A DNA stretch of 64,000 nucleotides from DASPWW01 sp963756745 (GTDB lineage Bacteria; Actinomycetota; Thermoleophilia; Solirubrobacterales; 70-9), in assembly GCA_963756745.1 (NCBI GenBank), contig CAVWOU010000009.1, positions 124,001 to 188,000 of the forward strand, given 5' to 3'. How positions within the stretch are numbered: position 1 is the first letter of the stretch; each line of letters opens with the position of its first letter. Shown here one piece after another: positions 16,427-26,172 of this stretch. The position numbers were made by a program, and so were the translations under genes. The notes beneath the pieces were generated by a model. That model had not been told where the DNA came from and did no database searches. It saw nothing but the letters and a program-made list of their open reading frames with translations.

Positions 16427-17184
16427 CGGGCCGCCGTGACGATGCGCGCGAAGCTGTCGGGATCGAGGCTCGCGCCGCCGACGAGCGCGCCGTCGATCTG
16501 CGCGCGGCCGAGGAGCTCGGCCGCGTTCTCAGTGCTCACCGAGCCGCCGTAGAGGATCCGGATCGAGTCCGCGGCGTCCGCGCTCCGCGCGCCTATGAGC
16601 GAGCGGATCAGGCCGATCGCCTCCCCGGCCTGGTCTGGACTTGCCGTCTTGCCGGTTCCGATCGCCCACACCGGCTCGTACGCGATCACCACCTCGGCCA
16701 GGCGGCCGTCCTCTACCCCGGCGAGGTCCGCGTCGACCTGGCGCCGCAGCACGTCCTCGGTGGCATCGGCCTCGCGCTGGGACTCCGTCTCCCCCACGCA
16801 CAGGATCGGCCGCAGGCGGGCCGCGAGCGCGGCCGGGACCTTGCGCGCCAGCGCCTCGTCGGTCTCGGCGAAATACGTGCGACGCTCGGAGTGGCCGAGC
16901 ACCACCCCGCCCACGCCGATCTCCTCCAGCATCGGCGCCGACACCTCGCCGGTGAAAGCGCCCTCGTTCTCCTCGTGCATGTTCTGGGCCGCGACGCGGA
17001 CCCTCGTCTGCGCGCACCGCTCGACCGCGGCTTGGAGCGCGAGGTAGGACGGGCAGATCACGATCTCGGTCTCGCTCACCTCGGCGACCCGCGGCAGGAA
17101 ATCGCCGAGGAACGCCTCGGTCTCCTCGATCGTCTTGTGCATCTTCCAGTTCGCCGCGACAACTGGCGTTCGAGCGCTAGTCAA
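16423..17184 (-). CDS. tpiA: Triosephosphate isomerase
   Basis: A 253-residue TIM-barrel enzyme. Lys14 is in NWKMHK, the catalytic His in VVLGHSERR, the catalytic Glu in AYEPVWAIGTGK, and the phosphate loop in ILYGGSVSTENA. It interconverts dihydroxyacetone phosphate and glyceraldehyde 3-phosphate. The start codon is TTG at 17184, overlapping the end of pgk by eight bases, and its stop overlaps gpmI, so translation is probably coupled. Confidence 0.97.
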   Translation of the reverse strand: MTSARTPVVAANWKMHKTIEETEAFLGDFLPRVAEVSETEIVICPSYLALQAAVERCAQTRVRVAAQNMHEENEGAFTGEVSAPMLEEIGVGGVVLGHSERRTYFAETDEALARKVPAALAARLRPILCVGETESQREADATEDVLRRQVDADLAGVEDGRLAEVVIAYEPVWAIGTGKTASPDQAGEAIGLIRSLIGARSADAADSIRILYGGSVSTENAAELLGRAQIDGALVGGASLDPDSFARIVTAAR

Positions 17185-18428
17185 CGGATTGCTCCTGACC
17201 GGGGGAGCCGCGCATGGACGCGCGGCGAGGGGGCGGAGCCCCCGTGTCCATCAGCGCCTCGACCCCTGGGAGCGCGCGCCCCTCCATCAGCTCCAGCGAG
17301 GCGCCTCCCCCGGTCGAGACCCAGTCGACATCGTCCGCGAGCCCGAACTCGTTCAGCGCCGCGATCGAGTCGCCGCCGCCGACCACCGTCCTGCCGGGAG
17401 CGGCCGCCACCGCCTCGGCGACCGCGCGCGTACCGCCCGCGAACGGCGCGAGCTCGAACGCCCCCATCGGACCGTTCCAGAACACCGTCCCGGCCGCCGA
17501 GATCGCCTCCGCGTACGAGGCCGCCGTGCGAGTTCCGATGTCGAGTCCCATCCACCCGGCGGGGACGTCGACGCCGTCGAGCTCGCGGCGCTCGGTGTCG
17601 GCGGCGAACGAGCGCCCCAGGACGAGATCGACGGGCAGGCGCAGCTCGTAATCGAGGGCGGTTGCCCGCTCCAGGGCGCGCCGCGCCGAGCTCGACGCCG
17701 TCGTCGTCGACGAGCGAGTCGCCGGTCGGGCGCCCCTGGGCGCGGAAGAAGCTGAAGCACATCGCGCCGCCGATCAGGATCCGCTCGGCCGTCGCGAGGA
17801 AGCGCTCGATCGCGCCGATCTTGTCGCTCACCTTCGCACCCCCGAGCGCCACCACTAGCGGCGGCACGGGATCGTCGCGCACGGCGCTCAGCTCCACTAC
17901 CTCGCGCTCGAGCAGCAGCCCGGCGTACGCGGGCAGCCGATGGGCGACGCCCTCGGTGCTCGCGTGCGCGCGGTGTGCCGCCGCGAAGGCGTCGTTGACG
18001 TACAGCTCCGCAAGCGCGGCGAGGGCATCGGCGAGCCCGGGATCGTTGCTCGTCTCGCCCGGCTCGAAGCGGGTGTTCTCGAGACACAGGATGCCGCCGG
18101 GCTCGAGGCCCTCGGCGAGGCTCAGGACATCGTCGCCGACGACCGCGGGCGCGAGCGGGACCTCGGCGCCGATCAGCTCCCCGAGCCGCCGGGCGACGGG
18201 CGCCATCGAGAGCTCGGGGTCGACACCCTTGGGGCGCCCGAGATGCGAGCACAGCACCGTCGCGGCTCCCCGCTCCGCCAACAGCTCGATCGTCGGTAGC
18301 GCGGCGCGGATGCGCGTATCGTCCTCGACCTCACCACCCTCGAGCGGAACGTTGAGATCCGCTCGCAGCAGCACCCGCCGATCGGCGACCGGGGCGTCGC
18401 GGACGCTCGCCTTGGTGAAGGTGCTCAC
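17177..18428 (-). pseudogene. pgk: Phosphoglycerate kinase, disrupted by one +1 frameshift
   Basis: All parts of phosphoglycerate kinase are present but in two frames. The first frame starts at 18428 with RRVLLRADLNVPL, then CSHLGRPKG, LENTRFEPGE, PPLVVALGGAKVSDKI and the nucleotide-side GGAMCFSF. After DDDGVEL near 17687 an extra G shifts the frame; removing it gives ELARRALERATALDYELRLP and joins to GWMGLDIG, VFWNGPMGAFE, VVGGGDSIAAL and STGGGASLELMEG, ending at 17177. The whole is about 416 residues. Pgk is essential in glycolysis and neighbours are intact, so a sequencing error is likely. It lies between gapA and tpiA. Confidence 0.9.
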
Positions 18429-18444
18429 CTCGAAGGGCGCTGAG

Positions 18445-19506
<1,062 letters not shown>

Positions 19507-19532
19507 CTATGCCGTTCCCGACCTAACCTAGC

Positions 19533-19895
19533 TCAATCTGAGCCGATGGCGACCTCGAGCCGGTAGCCGTCGGGGTCGCGCAGGTAGGCACAGAAGTAAG
19601 ACGGACCGAACTCGGCCCTCTGAGCCGGCTCGCCGTCGTCCTTGCCACCGGCCGCGAGGCCTGCTTCCCACACGGCCCTCACCGCCGCCATCCCCGAGGC
19701 GGTGAAGCACACTCGCTCGGTCCCTGGCGATGCATCGTCGCCCTGCTCGATGAAGATCCACGGCCTGGCGATCCCCCATCCGACCCGGGGCGTGGCGTCG
19801 CCGTGGCGCCGCCACCCGAGCGGCGCGAGGACCGCGTCGTAGAAGCTCGCGCTGCGCTCGAGGTCGGACACCTCCAGCGTGACGTGTTGGATCAT
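19533..19895 (-). CDS. VOC (glyoxalase/dioxygenase-fold) family protein
   Basis: A 120-residue protein with one vicinal-oxygen-chelate domain: IQHVTLEVSDLERSASFYDA at the N-terminus, a VCFTASG strand in the middle and the YFCAYLRDPDGYRLEVAI end. Putative metal ligands are His4 and the Glu of RLEV. The family includes glyoxalase I, dioxygenases and resistance proteins; the substrate is not determinable. It lies between gapA and an ABC exporter pair on the same strand. Confidence 0.85.
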   Translation of the reverse strand: MIQHVTLEVSDLERSASFYDAVLAPLGWRRHGDATPRVGWGIARPWIFIEQGDDASPGTERVCFTASGMAAVRAVWEAGLAAGGKDDGEPAQRAEFGPSYFCAYLRDPDGYRLEVAIGSD

Positions 19896-19941
19896 GCTCG
19901 CAATCTACCCGCACACGGCGATTCGAACCCCTCCGGAAGCA

Positions 19942-20715
19942 CTACTCGCCGTGCGGGGTCCACCGGAACCACCGCGCGGCGATCAGGAGCGCGGCGGCCC
20001 CCCACAGCACCACGACGGCGAGGTTCCCGAGCTCGAGCCCGCTCCCCGTGGTCGCCGGATCGAAGGCGTCGAACAACGCCTCGAAGAAGTGGCGGAACGG
20101 GAACACGTCGGCGACCTGGAGAACGCCGTCCGGGATCTCGGTCTCGGGAATGAAGATTCCCGAGATGAAGTACAGGGGCAACGCGACCGCGTTCGTGACC
20201 GCGGGCGCCGCGTCCTGGGACGGGATCGCCACCGTGAGGGCGATGCCGATGCAGTTGAAGGCCGCCGCCCCAACCACGAGCGTGAGCAGCACGGCGGGAA
20301 GGGTGGAATCCGGGATCGCCACGTCGTAGACGACTCGTCCGATCAGGGAGAGCACGACCGCCATCAGCAGCGAGATCACGACGGCGTTCCCGACCCGGCC
20401 CGCGATGAACACCCAGCTCGGAAGCGGGGTGCCACGCACCCGCTTCAGCACCCCGTTCTCACGATCCTGGGTGAGCGAGATCGCGGGGCTGACCATCGTC
20501 GCCGAGACCACCGCCAGCGTGATGATGGACGGCACGTAGTACGTGCTCGTCTTGATCCCACCGAGCTCCTCGATCGTCTCGTTGCCGAAGATCGTCGCGA
20601 AGATGAAAAGGAAGATGAGCGGCAGCAGCACGGTGAAGAAGACCGACGCCGGATCGCGCCAGAACGTCTTCTGGTCGTAGCGGAACTGGTGAAAGACGAG
20701 GGCGGCGCCGCTCAT
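19942..20715 (-). CDS. ABC-2 type transporter permease
   Basis: A 257-residue membrane protein with six predicted helices. The N-terminus QFRYDQKTFWRDPASVFFTVLLP and the middle LTQDRENGVLKRVRGTPLP are characteristic of ABC-2 exporter permeases such as DrrB, as is the PLYFISGIFIPE segment before the last helices. It overlaps the ATPase gene by four bases. The pair probably exports a drug or lipid-like compound, but nothing defines the substrate. Confidence 0.9.
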   Translation of the reverse strand: MSGAALVFHQFRYDQKTFWRDPASVFFTVLLPLIFLFIFATIFGNETIEELGGIKTSTYYVPSIITLAVVSATMVSPAISLTQDRENGVLKRVRGTPLPSWVFIAGRVGNAVVISLLMAVVLSLIGRVVYDVAIPDSTLPAVLLTLVVGAAAFNCIGIALTVAIPSQDAAPAVTNAVALPLYFISGIFIPETEIPDGVLQVADVFPFRHFFEALFDAFDPATTGSGLELGNLAVVVLWGAAALLIAARWFRWTPHGE

Positions 20716-21620
20716 TGGTCACCCTCGTCGGTCAGCCTCAGGTACACGTCCTCGAGGCTCGCGCGGCGGACCTCGAGGGCGGGAAGGCCGACACCGCGCT
20801 CCAGCGCCCACTCGGTGAGCTCGTGCAGGGCCTCGACCGGCCGATCGGTGTGGATCTCGACGACGCCGTTGGACTTGTGCCCGGTGCGGGCGGCTCCAGG
20901 GAGCTCCTCGATCGCGACGTCCGGCGGCATCCGGAATCGGACCTCGACCGTTTCATCCGCGCCCGCGAGCTCGTCCGGCGGTCCCTCGGCGACGATGCGG
21001 CCGCTCGCGATGATCGCCACCCGGTCGGCGAGCTCCTGCGCCTCCTCCATGTAGTGAGTGGTGAGGAACACTGTCTTGCCCAGCTCGCGAAGGCTGGCGA
21101 TCATCCCCCACGCGTGGCGCCTCGCCGTCGGGTCGAACCCGGTCGTCGGCTCGTCGAGGAACAGCAGCTCCGGGTCCCCGATCAGCGCCACCGCGACGTC
21201 GAGGCGCCGCTGCTGGCCCCCCGACAGCTTGCCTGCCCTGGCCGCGGCCTTGTCCGTCAGGCCCACCAGATCGATCGTCTCGCGGACCGGGCGCGGCCGG
21301 CGGTAGTAGCCGGCGTACTGCTCGACCGTCTCCCGAACGGTGAGCTCGGGCTGCATCCGGCACTCCTGGAGCACGATCCCGACTCGCTCGCGCCACTCGC
21401 GCCCCGCTGATGCCGGGTCGGTATCGAGCACGATCGCCTCGCCCCCGGTCCGCGCCCTGTAGCCCTCGAGGATCTCGACCGTGGTCGTCTTGCCCGCCCC
21501 GTTGGGTCCGACGAACGCGAATATCTCCCCCGCGGCCACCTCGAGGTCGATGCCCCGGACGGCTTCGACGTCGCCGTACGACTTCCGCAGCTCGCGGACG
21601 GAGATAACCGGGTCCGGCAC
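20712..21620 (-). CDS. ABC transporter ATP-binding protein, DrrA-like
   Basis: A 302-residue ATPase. Walker A is GPNGAGKTTT, the signature LSGGQQRRLDVAVAL, Walker B LLFLDEPTTGFD, and the switch histidine lies in FLTTHYMEEAQ. The C-terminal 80 residues form the extra domain seen in DrrA-type exporters. It is translationally coupled to the permease. The gene lies between rapZ and gapA, where other actinobacteria usually carry yvcK and whiA. Confidence 0.94.
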   Translation of the reverse strand: MPDPVISVRELRKSYGDVEAVRGIDLEVAAGEIFAFVGPNGAGKTTTVEILEGYRARTGGEAIVLDTDPASAGREWRERVGIVLQECRMQPELTVRETVEQYAGYYRRPRPVRETIDLVGLTDKAAARAGKLSGGQQRRLDVAVALIGDPELLFLDEPTTGFDPTARRHAWGMIASLRELGKTVFLTTHYMEEAQELADRVAIIASGRIVAEGPPDELAGADETVEVRFRMPPDVAIEELPGAARTGHKSNGVVEIHTDRPVEALHELTEWALERGVGLPALEVRRASLEDVYLRLTDEGDQ

Positions 21621-21629
21621 CCGGCGAGT

Positions 21630-22553
21630 CTAGTCGAGGTCGACGTCGCGGTGGACGACGCGAAGGCGAACGTCGTCGCGGTCCTCCAGGTGCGCGGCCA
21701 CGCGGTCCGCGACGCACACAGACCGGTGGCGCCCGCCGGTGCAGCCGATCGCGAGCGTGAGATGCGTCTTGCCCTCGGCGACGTAGGCGGGAAGCAGGAA
21801 GTCGAGCATCGGGAGCATGCGGTCGTAGAACCCGGAGGCGAGCTCGCCCGACTCGACGTGCGCGATCACCGCCGGATCGCGCCCGGTGAGCGGGCGCAGA
21901 TCCTCGCGATAGTGCGGGTTGGGGAGGAAGCGGACGTCGAGCACGAGGTCGGCGTCACGCGGAGGCCCGTGCTTGAACCCGAATGTGAGGATCGTCATCG
22001 CCAGCCGCCCGGCGCCGTCGCGGCCGAGGATCTCGGTCGTGATCCGGCGCCGCAGCGTCGCGCCGGTGAGATCGGTGGTGTCCATGACGACATCGGCGAG
22101 CTCGCGCAGCGGCCCCAGAATCGACTGCTCGGCGCGGATCCCGTCGATCACCCGGCCCTCGGGCGCGAGCGGATGCCGGCGCCGGGTCTCCTTGAACCGA
22201 TCGACGAGGGTGCGCTCGTCCGCCTCGAGGAAGATGACCGTGGGCTCCAACCCGTCCGCCTCGAGGTGTTCGAGCACGCCGACGAGCTCGTCGAAGTACT
22301 CGCCCCCGCGCACGTCTGAGACGACCGCGGCCCGGCGCACATGGCTTCCCTCGTGGCGGAACAGCTCGCCGAGCGCGCCGATCATCCGCGGCGGCAGGTT
22401 GTCGACGCAGAAGTACCCGCCGTCCTCGAACGCCGCGATCGCCTCCGTCTTGCCGGCGCCGGAGTAGCCGGTGATCACGACGAGATCGACCCCGGGAATC
22501 GATTCGGGTTTCGTCGATGCGGAGCGTGTGGACATGTCCCTTGCCCGACTCAC
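21630..22553 (-). CDS. rapZ: RapZ-like nucleotide-binding protein
   Basis: A 307-residue RapZ/YvcJ family protein. Walker A is ITGYSGAGKTEAIAAFED, followed by YFCVDNLPPRM; the C-terminal domain has the conserved IGCTGGRHRSV loop. In Gammaproteobacteria RapZ guides RNase E to a small RNA; in Gram-positives it binds nucleotides and sugar-nucleotides with a less clear role. The start may be GTG 22553 or, with a better AAGGGA ribosome site, ATG 22535. It follows uvrC directly, a conserved order. Confidence 0.93.
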   Translation of the reverse strand: MSRARDMSTRSASTKPESIPGVDLVVITGYSGAGKTEAIAAFEDGGYFCVDNLPPRMIGALGELFRHEGSHVRRAAVVSDVRGGEYFDELVGVLEHLEADGLEPTVIFLEADERTLVDRFKETRRRHPLAPEGRVIDGIRAEQSILGPLRELADVVMDTTDLTGATLRRRITTEILGRDGAGRLAMTILTFGFKHGPPRDADLVLDVRFLPNPHYREDLRPLTGRDPAVIAHVESGELASGFYDRMLPMLDFLLPAYVAEGKTHLTLAIGCTGGRHRSVCVADRVAAHLEDRDDVRLRVVHRDVDLD

Positions 22554-22554
22554 G

Positions 22555-24417
22555 CTAGCCCGCCCGGTGAAGTTGCTTGTGAATATCCCGCGCCAGCTTG
22601 CCCGGGATACCGGGCACCGCCTCCAGCTCCTCCCTGCTCGCGCGCAGGAACCGGTCCGGGGAGCCGAAGTGGCTCAGCAGGGCACGCTTGCGGACCGGAC
22701 CGACGCCGTGCAGCTCGTCGAACACCGAGTGGCGCATCGCCTTGTCACGCCGCTCGCGATGGAACTCGACCGCGAACCTGTGCGCCTCGTCGCGCACGCG
22801 CTGAAGCAGCCGCAGCCCCTCGGAGTCGCGCGGGATCGGGACCGGGTCCGATCGGCCCGGCAGGAACACCTCCTCGATCCGCTTCGCCAGCCCGATCACA
22901 GTGGCGCCGCGCTCGGCGAGCGGGCCGAGGACGCGCATCCCGGCGGAGAGCTGGCCCTTGCCGCCGTCGATCACGATCAGCCCCGGGAGCGTCGCGAAGC
23001 TCCCGTCGCGCTCGGCGTCGTGCGGCGAGAGATCGGCCTGGTCGACGTAGCGGGCCATGCGGCGCTCGAGGACCTCGGAGATCGAACTGACGTCGTCGGG
23101 ACCGGCACCCCGGACCTTGAACTTGCGGTAGTGCGCCTTCTTCGGCGTCCCGCCCTCGAACACGACCATCGAGGCGACAGTGTGCTCGGCGCCGAGGTTG
23201 GAGACGTCGAACCCCTCGATCCGGATCGGCAGCTGCTCGAGGCCTAGCGCGTCCGCGAGCGCCTCGAGCGCGTCGACCCGCTGCTGGCGGCGGCGCTCGC
23301 GGCGCATCTGGTCCTGCGCGAGCGCCAGCTTCGCGTTGCGCTCGGCGAGCTCCCGCAGTCGGCGCTTGTCGCCGCGCTCCGCCACCCGAACCTCAACCGA
23401 GCCGTCGCGCCTGCTCTCGAGCGCCTGCTCGAGGAGCTCCGTGCGGTCGCGCATCGCCGGCCCCAACACCACCAGCCGGGGCACGGACGGGGCCGCGGAG
23501 TAGTACTGGGCGATGAACTGCTCGGTCACCTCGGCCTCGTCGCGCTCGGCGCGGTTGTCGAGGTAGAAGCCCTGGCGCTCGGCGAACACCCCGTCGCGAA
23601 CCTGGAACACCTGCGCGTGGGCGTCGGCGCCGTCGACCGCGACGCCGATCAGATCGGCGGTTCCGATCACCTCGCCGGCGATCCGCTGGCGCTGCATCAG
23701 CGACCGGACCGCGGCGAGGCGGTCGCGGTAGGTCGCCGCGCGCTCGAACTCCTGCGCCTCGGCGGCGGCGGACATCTCCCGCTCGAGGTCGCGCTCGATC
23801 TCGCGGTAGCGACCCGAGAGGAAGTCCATGATCGCCTCGATGTTGCGACGGTACTCGTCGCGGTCGATGTACCCGACGCACGGCGCCTGACAGCGCTTGA
23901 TGTAGTAGTCGAGGCAGGGGACGCCGGAGCGCCGTCCCGGCTCCGGACCCTCGCAGGTCCGGTACTGGAACAGCTTCCCGAGCAGGTCGAGCGTCTCGCG
24001 GACCCGCTTCGCGCTCGAGAACGGCCCGAAATAGGCGCGGTTGGGTCGGTGGCGCTCGCGCGTGAAGTACACGCGTGGAAACTCCTCGTCGAGGCTGACC
24101 CCGACATAGGGGTACGACTTGTCGTCGCGGAGCCGGATGTTGAACCGCGGGCGATGGCGCTTGATGAACTGCTGCTCGGCGAGCAGCGCCTCCGCCTCGG
24201 TCTCGGTGACCATGAAGTCGATGCCCTCGATCTCACGCGTGAGGTCCCCGAGGCCCGACGCCTGCTGCTTGGAGAAGTGGGATGCGACGCGCTTGCGGAT
24301 CGAGCGCGCCTTCCCGACGTAGATCACGCGTCCCCTCGAGTCGCTGAACAAGTAGACACCCGGCTGATCGGGCAGGTCTCGCCTCTGTTCGTCGAGCGTG
24401 TCGGCTGTCTTCGCCAT
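22555..24417 (-). CDS. uvrC: Excinuclease ABC subunit C
   Basis: A 620-residue protein with the full UvrC layout: GIY-YIG nuclease (GVYLFSDSRGRVIYVGKA), the Cys-containing cluster around CLDYYIKRCQAPC, the UVR motif region (MSAAAEAQEFERAATYRDRL), the RNase H-like endonuclease (IEGFDVSNLGAEHTVASMVV, LIVIDGGKGQL) and C-terminal helix-hairpin-helix repeats. It makes both incisions in nucleotide excision repair with UvrA and UvrB. The ATG at 24417 is preferred, since the longer frame overlaps the divergent hydratase gene. Confidence 0.96.
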   Translation of the reverse strand: MAKTADTLDEQRRDLPDQPGVYLFSDSRGRVIYVGKARSIRKRVASHFSKQQASGLGDLTREIEGIDFMVTETEAEALLAEQQFIKRHRPRFNIRLRDDKSYPYVGVSLDEEFPRVYFTRERHRPNRAYFGPFSSAKRVRETLDLLGKLFQYRTCEGPEPGRRSGVPCLDYYIKRCQAPCVGYIDRDEYRRNIEAIMDFLSGRYREIERDLEREMSAAAEAQEFERAATYRDRLAAVRSLMQRQRIAGEVIGTADLIGVAVDGADAHAQVFQVRDGVFAERQGFYLDNRAERDEAEVTEQFIAQYYSAAPSVPRLVVLGPAMRDRTELLEQALESRRDGSVEVRVAERGDKRRLRELAERNAKLALAQDQMRRERRRQQRVDALEALADALGLEQLPIRIEGFDVSNLGAEHTVASMVVFEGGTPKKAHYRKFKVRGAGPDDVSSISEVLERRMARYVDQADLSPHDAERDGSFATLPGLIVIDGGKGQLSAGMRVLGPLAERGATVIGLAKRIEEVFLPGRSDPVPIPRDSEGLRLLQRVRDEAHRFAVEFHRERRDKAMRHSVFDELHGVGPVRKRALLSHFGSPDRFLRASREELEAVPGIPGKLARDIHKQLHRAG

Positions 24418-24443
24418 CTCCAGACAGGTTAGGCTCCGCTCAG

Positions 24444-25271
24444 ATGGCCACCGAGACGATCGGCCCTCCGGAGCTCGAAACGCTGCGGATCGATATCGCC
24501 GGCGAGGTCGGGACGCTGACACTCGACCGTCCCGACGCCCTCAACGCGCTCAGCCCGGAGATGATCGGTGAGTTCGCCGAAGCGGCGGCGTGGCTCGCCG
24601 ACCGGGCGCCGCTGCGCGCGCTGATCGTCACCGGCGCCGGAGACCGCGCTTTCTCGGCCGGCGGCGACGTCAACTGGTTCAAGCGCGGCGTCGAGGACGA
24701 CGAGATCGACCTTCCATCGAGCGTCCGGCGGGGCGCCGAGGTCCTTCACCAGGGGATCGTCGACTTCCAGCGCATTCCGTATCCGGTGATCGCGGCGGTC
24801 AACGGTGCGGCCGCGGGGGCCGGGTTTTCGCTCGCGCTCGCGTGCGACATCCGGATCGCATCCGAGGACTCGTTGTTCGTGATCGCGTACGGCCGCATCG
24901 GCGCGTCGCCCGACGGCGGGATGACCTACTTCCTGCCGAGGGTCGTCGGCCCGGCGAAGGCGAAGCAGCTGCTGCTCGAGGACCCGATGATCTCGCCGCA
25001 GGAGGCACTCGAGCTCGGGCTAGTCTCCTACGTTGCTCCGGCGGACAAGCTGATCGAGGAGGCGCGCGCGAAGGCGGAGGAGCTCGCTGCGAAGGCCCCG
25101 CACTACGTGCGGATGTCGAAGAAGCTCGCGAACGAGAGCCTCGACCACTCGCTCACCGAGCACCTCCAGCTCGAGCGCCACGGCATCGCGGACAGCATGG
25201 CGACGGAGGACCTGCGCGACGGCGTCACGGCTTTCTTCGCCGGCGACGAGCCGGAATTCAAGGGTCGATAG
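24444..25271 (+). CDS. Enoyl-CoA hydratase/isomerase, PaaG-like
   Basis: A 275-residue crotonase-fold protein. The CoA-binding and oxyanion regions read AFSAGGDVNWF and NGAAAGAGFSLALACDIRIA. In place of the two catalytic glutamates of hydratases it has GRIGASPDGGMTYFLPR, where the Asp matches the catalytic Asp of PaaG-type ring-opening isomerases. The reaction is therefore more likely an isomerisation than a hydration. It is divergent from uvrC with only 26 bp between, and overlaps the convergent NUDIX gene by 14 bp. Confidence 0.85.
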   Translation: MATETIGPPELETLRIDIAGEVGTLTLDRPDALNALSPEMIGEFAEAAAWLADRAPLRALIVTGAGDRAFSAGGDVNWFKRGVEDDEIDLPSSVRRGAEVLHQGIVDFQRIPYPVIAAVNGAAAGAGFSLALACDIRIASEDSLFVIAYGRIGASPDGGMTYFLPRVVGPAKAKQLLLEDPMISPQEALELGLVSYVAPADKLIEEARAKAEELAAKAPHYVRMSKKLANESLDHSLTEHLQLERHGIADSMATEDLRDGVTAFFAGDEPEFKGR

Positions 25272-25674
25272 CGCCGGCGGCCGCGACGAGCTCGCGGTCC
25301 TGCTCGTAGTCGAGCACCACCGCCGCGCGCTCGAGCGGGATCCAACGCAGCTCGTCGACCTCGTCCGAGGGCTCGAACTCACCCCCCAGGGGTCGCATCA
25401 GCCACCACCGAACCTGCTTCGGCCGTCCCTTGCGGTCTACGTACCACGTCGTGCCGAGCTCCGCGACGACCTCGCACAGCAGCCCGGTTTCCTCCGCGAC
25501 CTCCCGCAGCGCCGCTTCGCGCCATTCCTCGTCCGGGTGGAGCTTGCCCTTCGGCAGCGACCAGTCGTCGTATTTCGGCCTGTGGACGACCGCGACCTCC
25601 TTCTCCCCTCCCTCGCGCTCGCGGACGACGACCCCGCCGGCCGCCTCGATCTCCACCGGCTGGTCCGGAGTCAA
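25258..25674 (-). CDS. NUDIX hydrolase
   Basis: A 138-residue protein with a complete Nudix box beginning GKLHPDEEW and continuing REVAEETGL. It starts with EAAGGVVVRE and has the LPKGK element before the box, as in the diadenosine polyphosphate hydrolase and MutT1-like group. It lacks the phosphoglycerate mutase domain that mycobacterial MutT1 carries. Substrate unknown; a dinucleotide polyphosphate is plausible. The 3' end overlaps the hydratase gene. Confidence 0.9.
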   Translation of the reverse strand: MTPDQPVEIEAAGGVVVREREGGEKEVAVVHRPKYDDWSLPKGKLHPDEEWREAALREVAEETGLLCEVVAELGTTWYVDRKGRPKQVRWWLMRPLGGEFEPSDEVDELRWIPLERAAVVLDYEQDRELVAAAGAIDP

Positions 25675-25689
25675 GCCGGAGGGGCGCCG

Positions 25690-26166
25690 CTACTCGGGCA
25701 GGGCGCGACCGACGCTGTCGGCGACGCAGGCCGGCTTGTCGGAGCCCTCGACCTCGACCGTGAACCGCGTGACGACCTGCCACCACCCGCCGCCGACGTC
25801 CTCGACCTCGGTCACCTCCGCCGTCGCCCTGATCCGGGAGCCGGACGGCACCGGGGCCGGGAAGCGCACCCGGTTCCATCCGTAGTTGACGCCGAGCTTG
25901 AACCCGGTCGAGGCGATCAATCCGCGGCGGAACCCGTCGATCATCGACAGGGTGAGGTTGCCGTGCGCGACCGTGGTCCCGAACGGGCTCTCGGTCTTCG
26001 CGCGCTCGACGTCGACGTGGATCCACTGGTCGTCGCCCGACAACTCGGCAAACTCGTCGATCATCTCCTGAGTGACCTCGCGCCACTCGCTCGGCCCGAT
26101 CTTCTGGCCGAGAAGCCCCTTGAGGCCCTCGATTCCCTGAACCTCGATCACCGACACGCCCGGCAC
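25690..26166 (-). CDS. MaoC-like dehydratase (R-specific enoyl-CoA hydratase)
   Basis: A 158-residue hot-dog-fold protein. The hydratase 2 motif is present as FAELSGDDQWIHVDVERA with the catalytic Asp/His pair, followed by SPFGTTVAHGNLTLSMI. These residues support (R)-specific hydration of 2-enoyl-CoA, useful in fatty-acid or polyhydroxyalkanoate metabolism. It starts 15 bp upstream of the NUDIX gene on the same strand. Confidence 0.9.
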   Translation of the reverse strand: MPGVSVIEVQGIEGLKGLLGQKIGPSEWREVTQEMIDEFAELSGDDQWIHVDVERAKTESPFGTTVAHGNLTLSMIDGFRRGLIASTGFKLGVNYGWNRVRFPAPVPSGSRIRATAEVTEVEDVGGGWWQVVTRFTVEVEGSDKPACVADSVGRALPE

Positions 26167-26172
26167 ACTACG

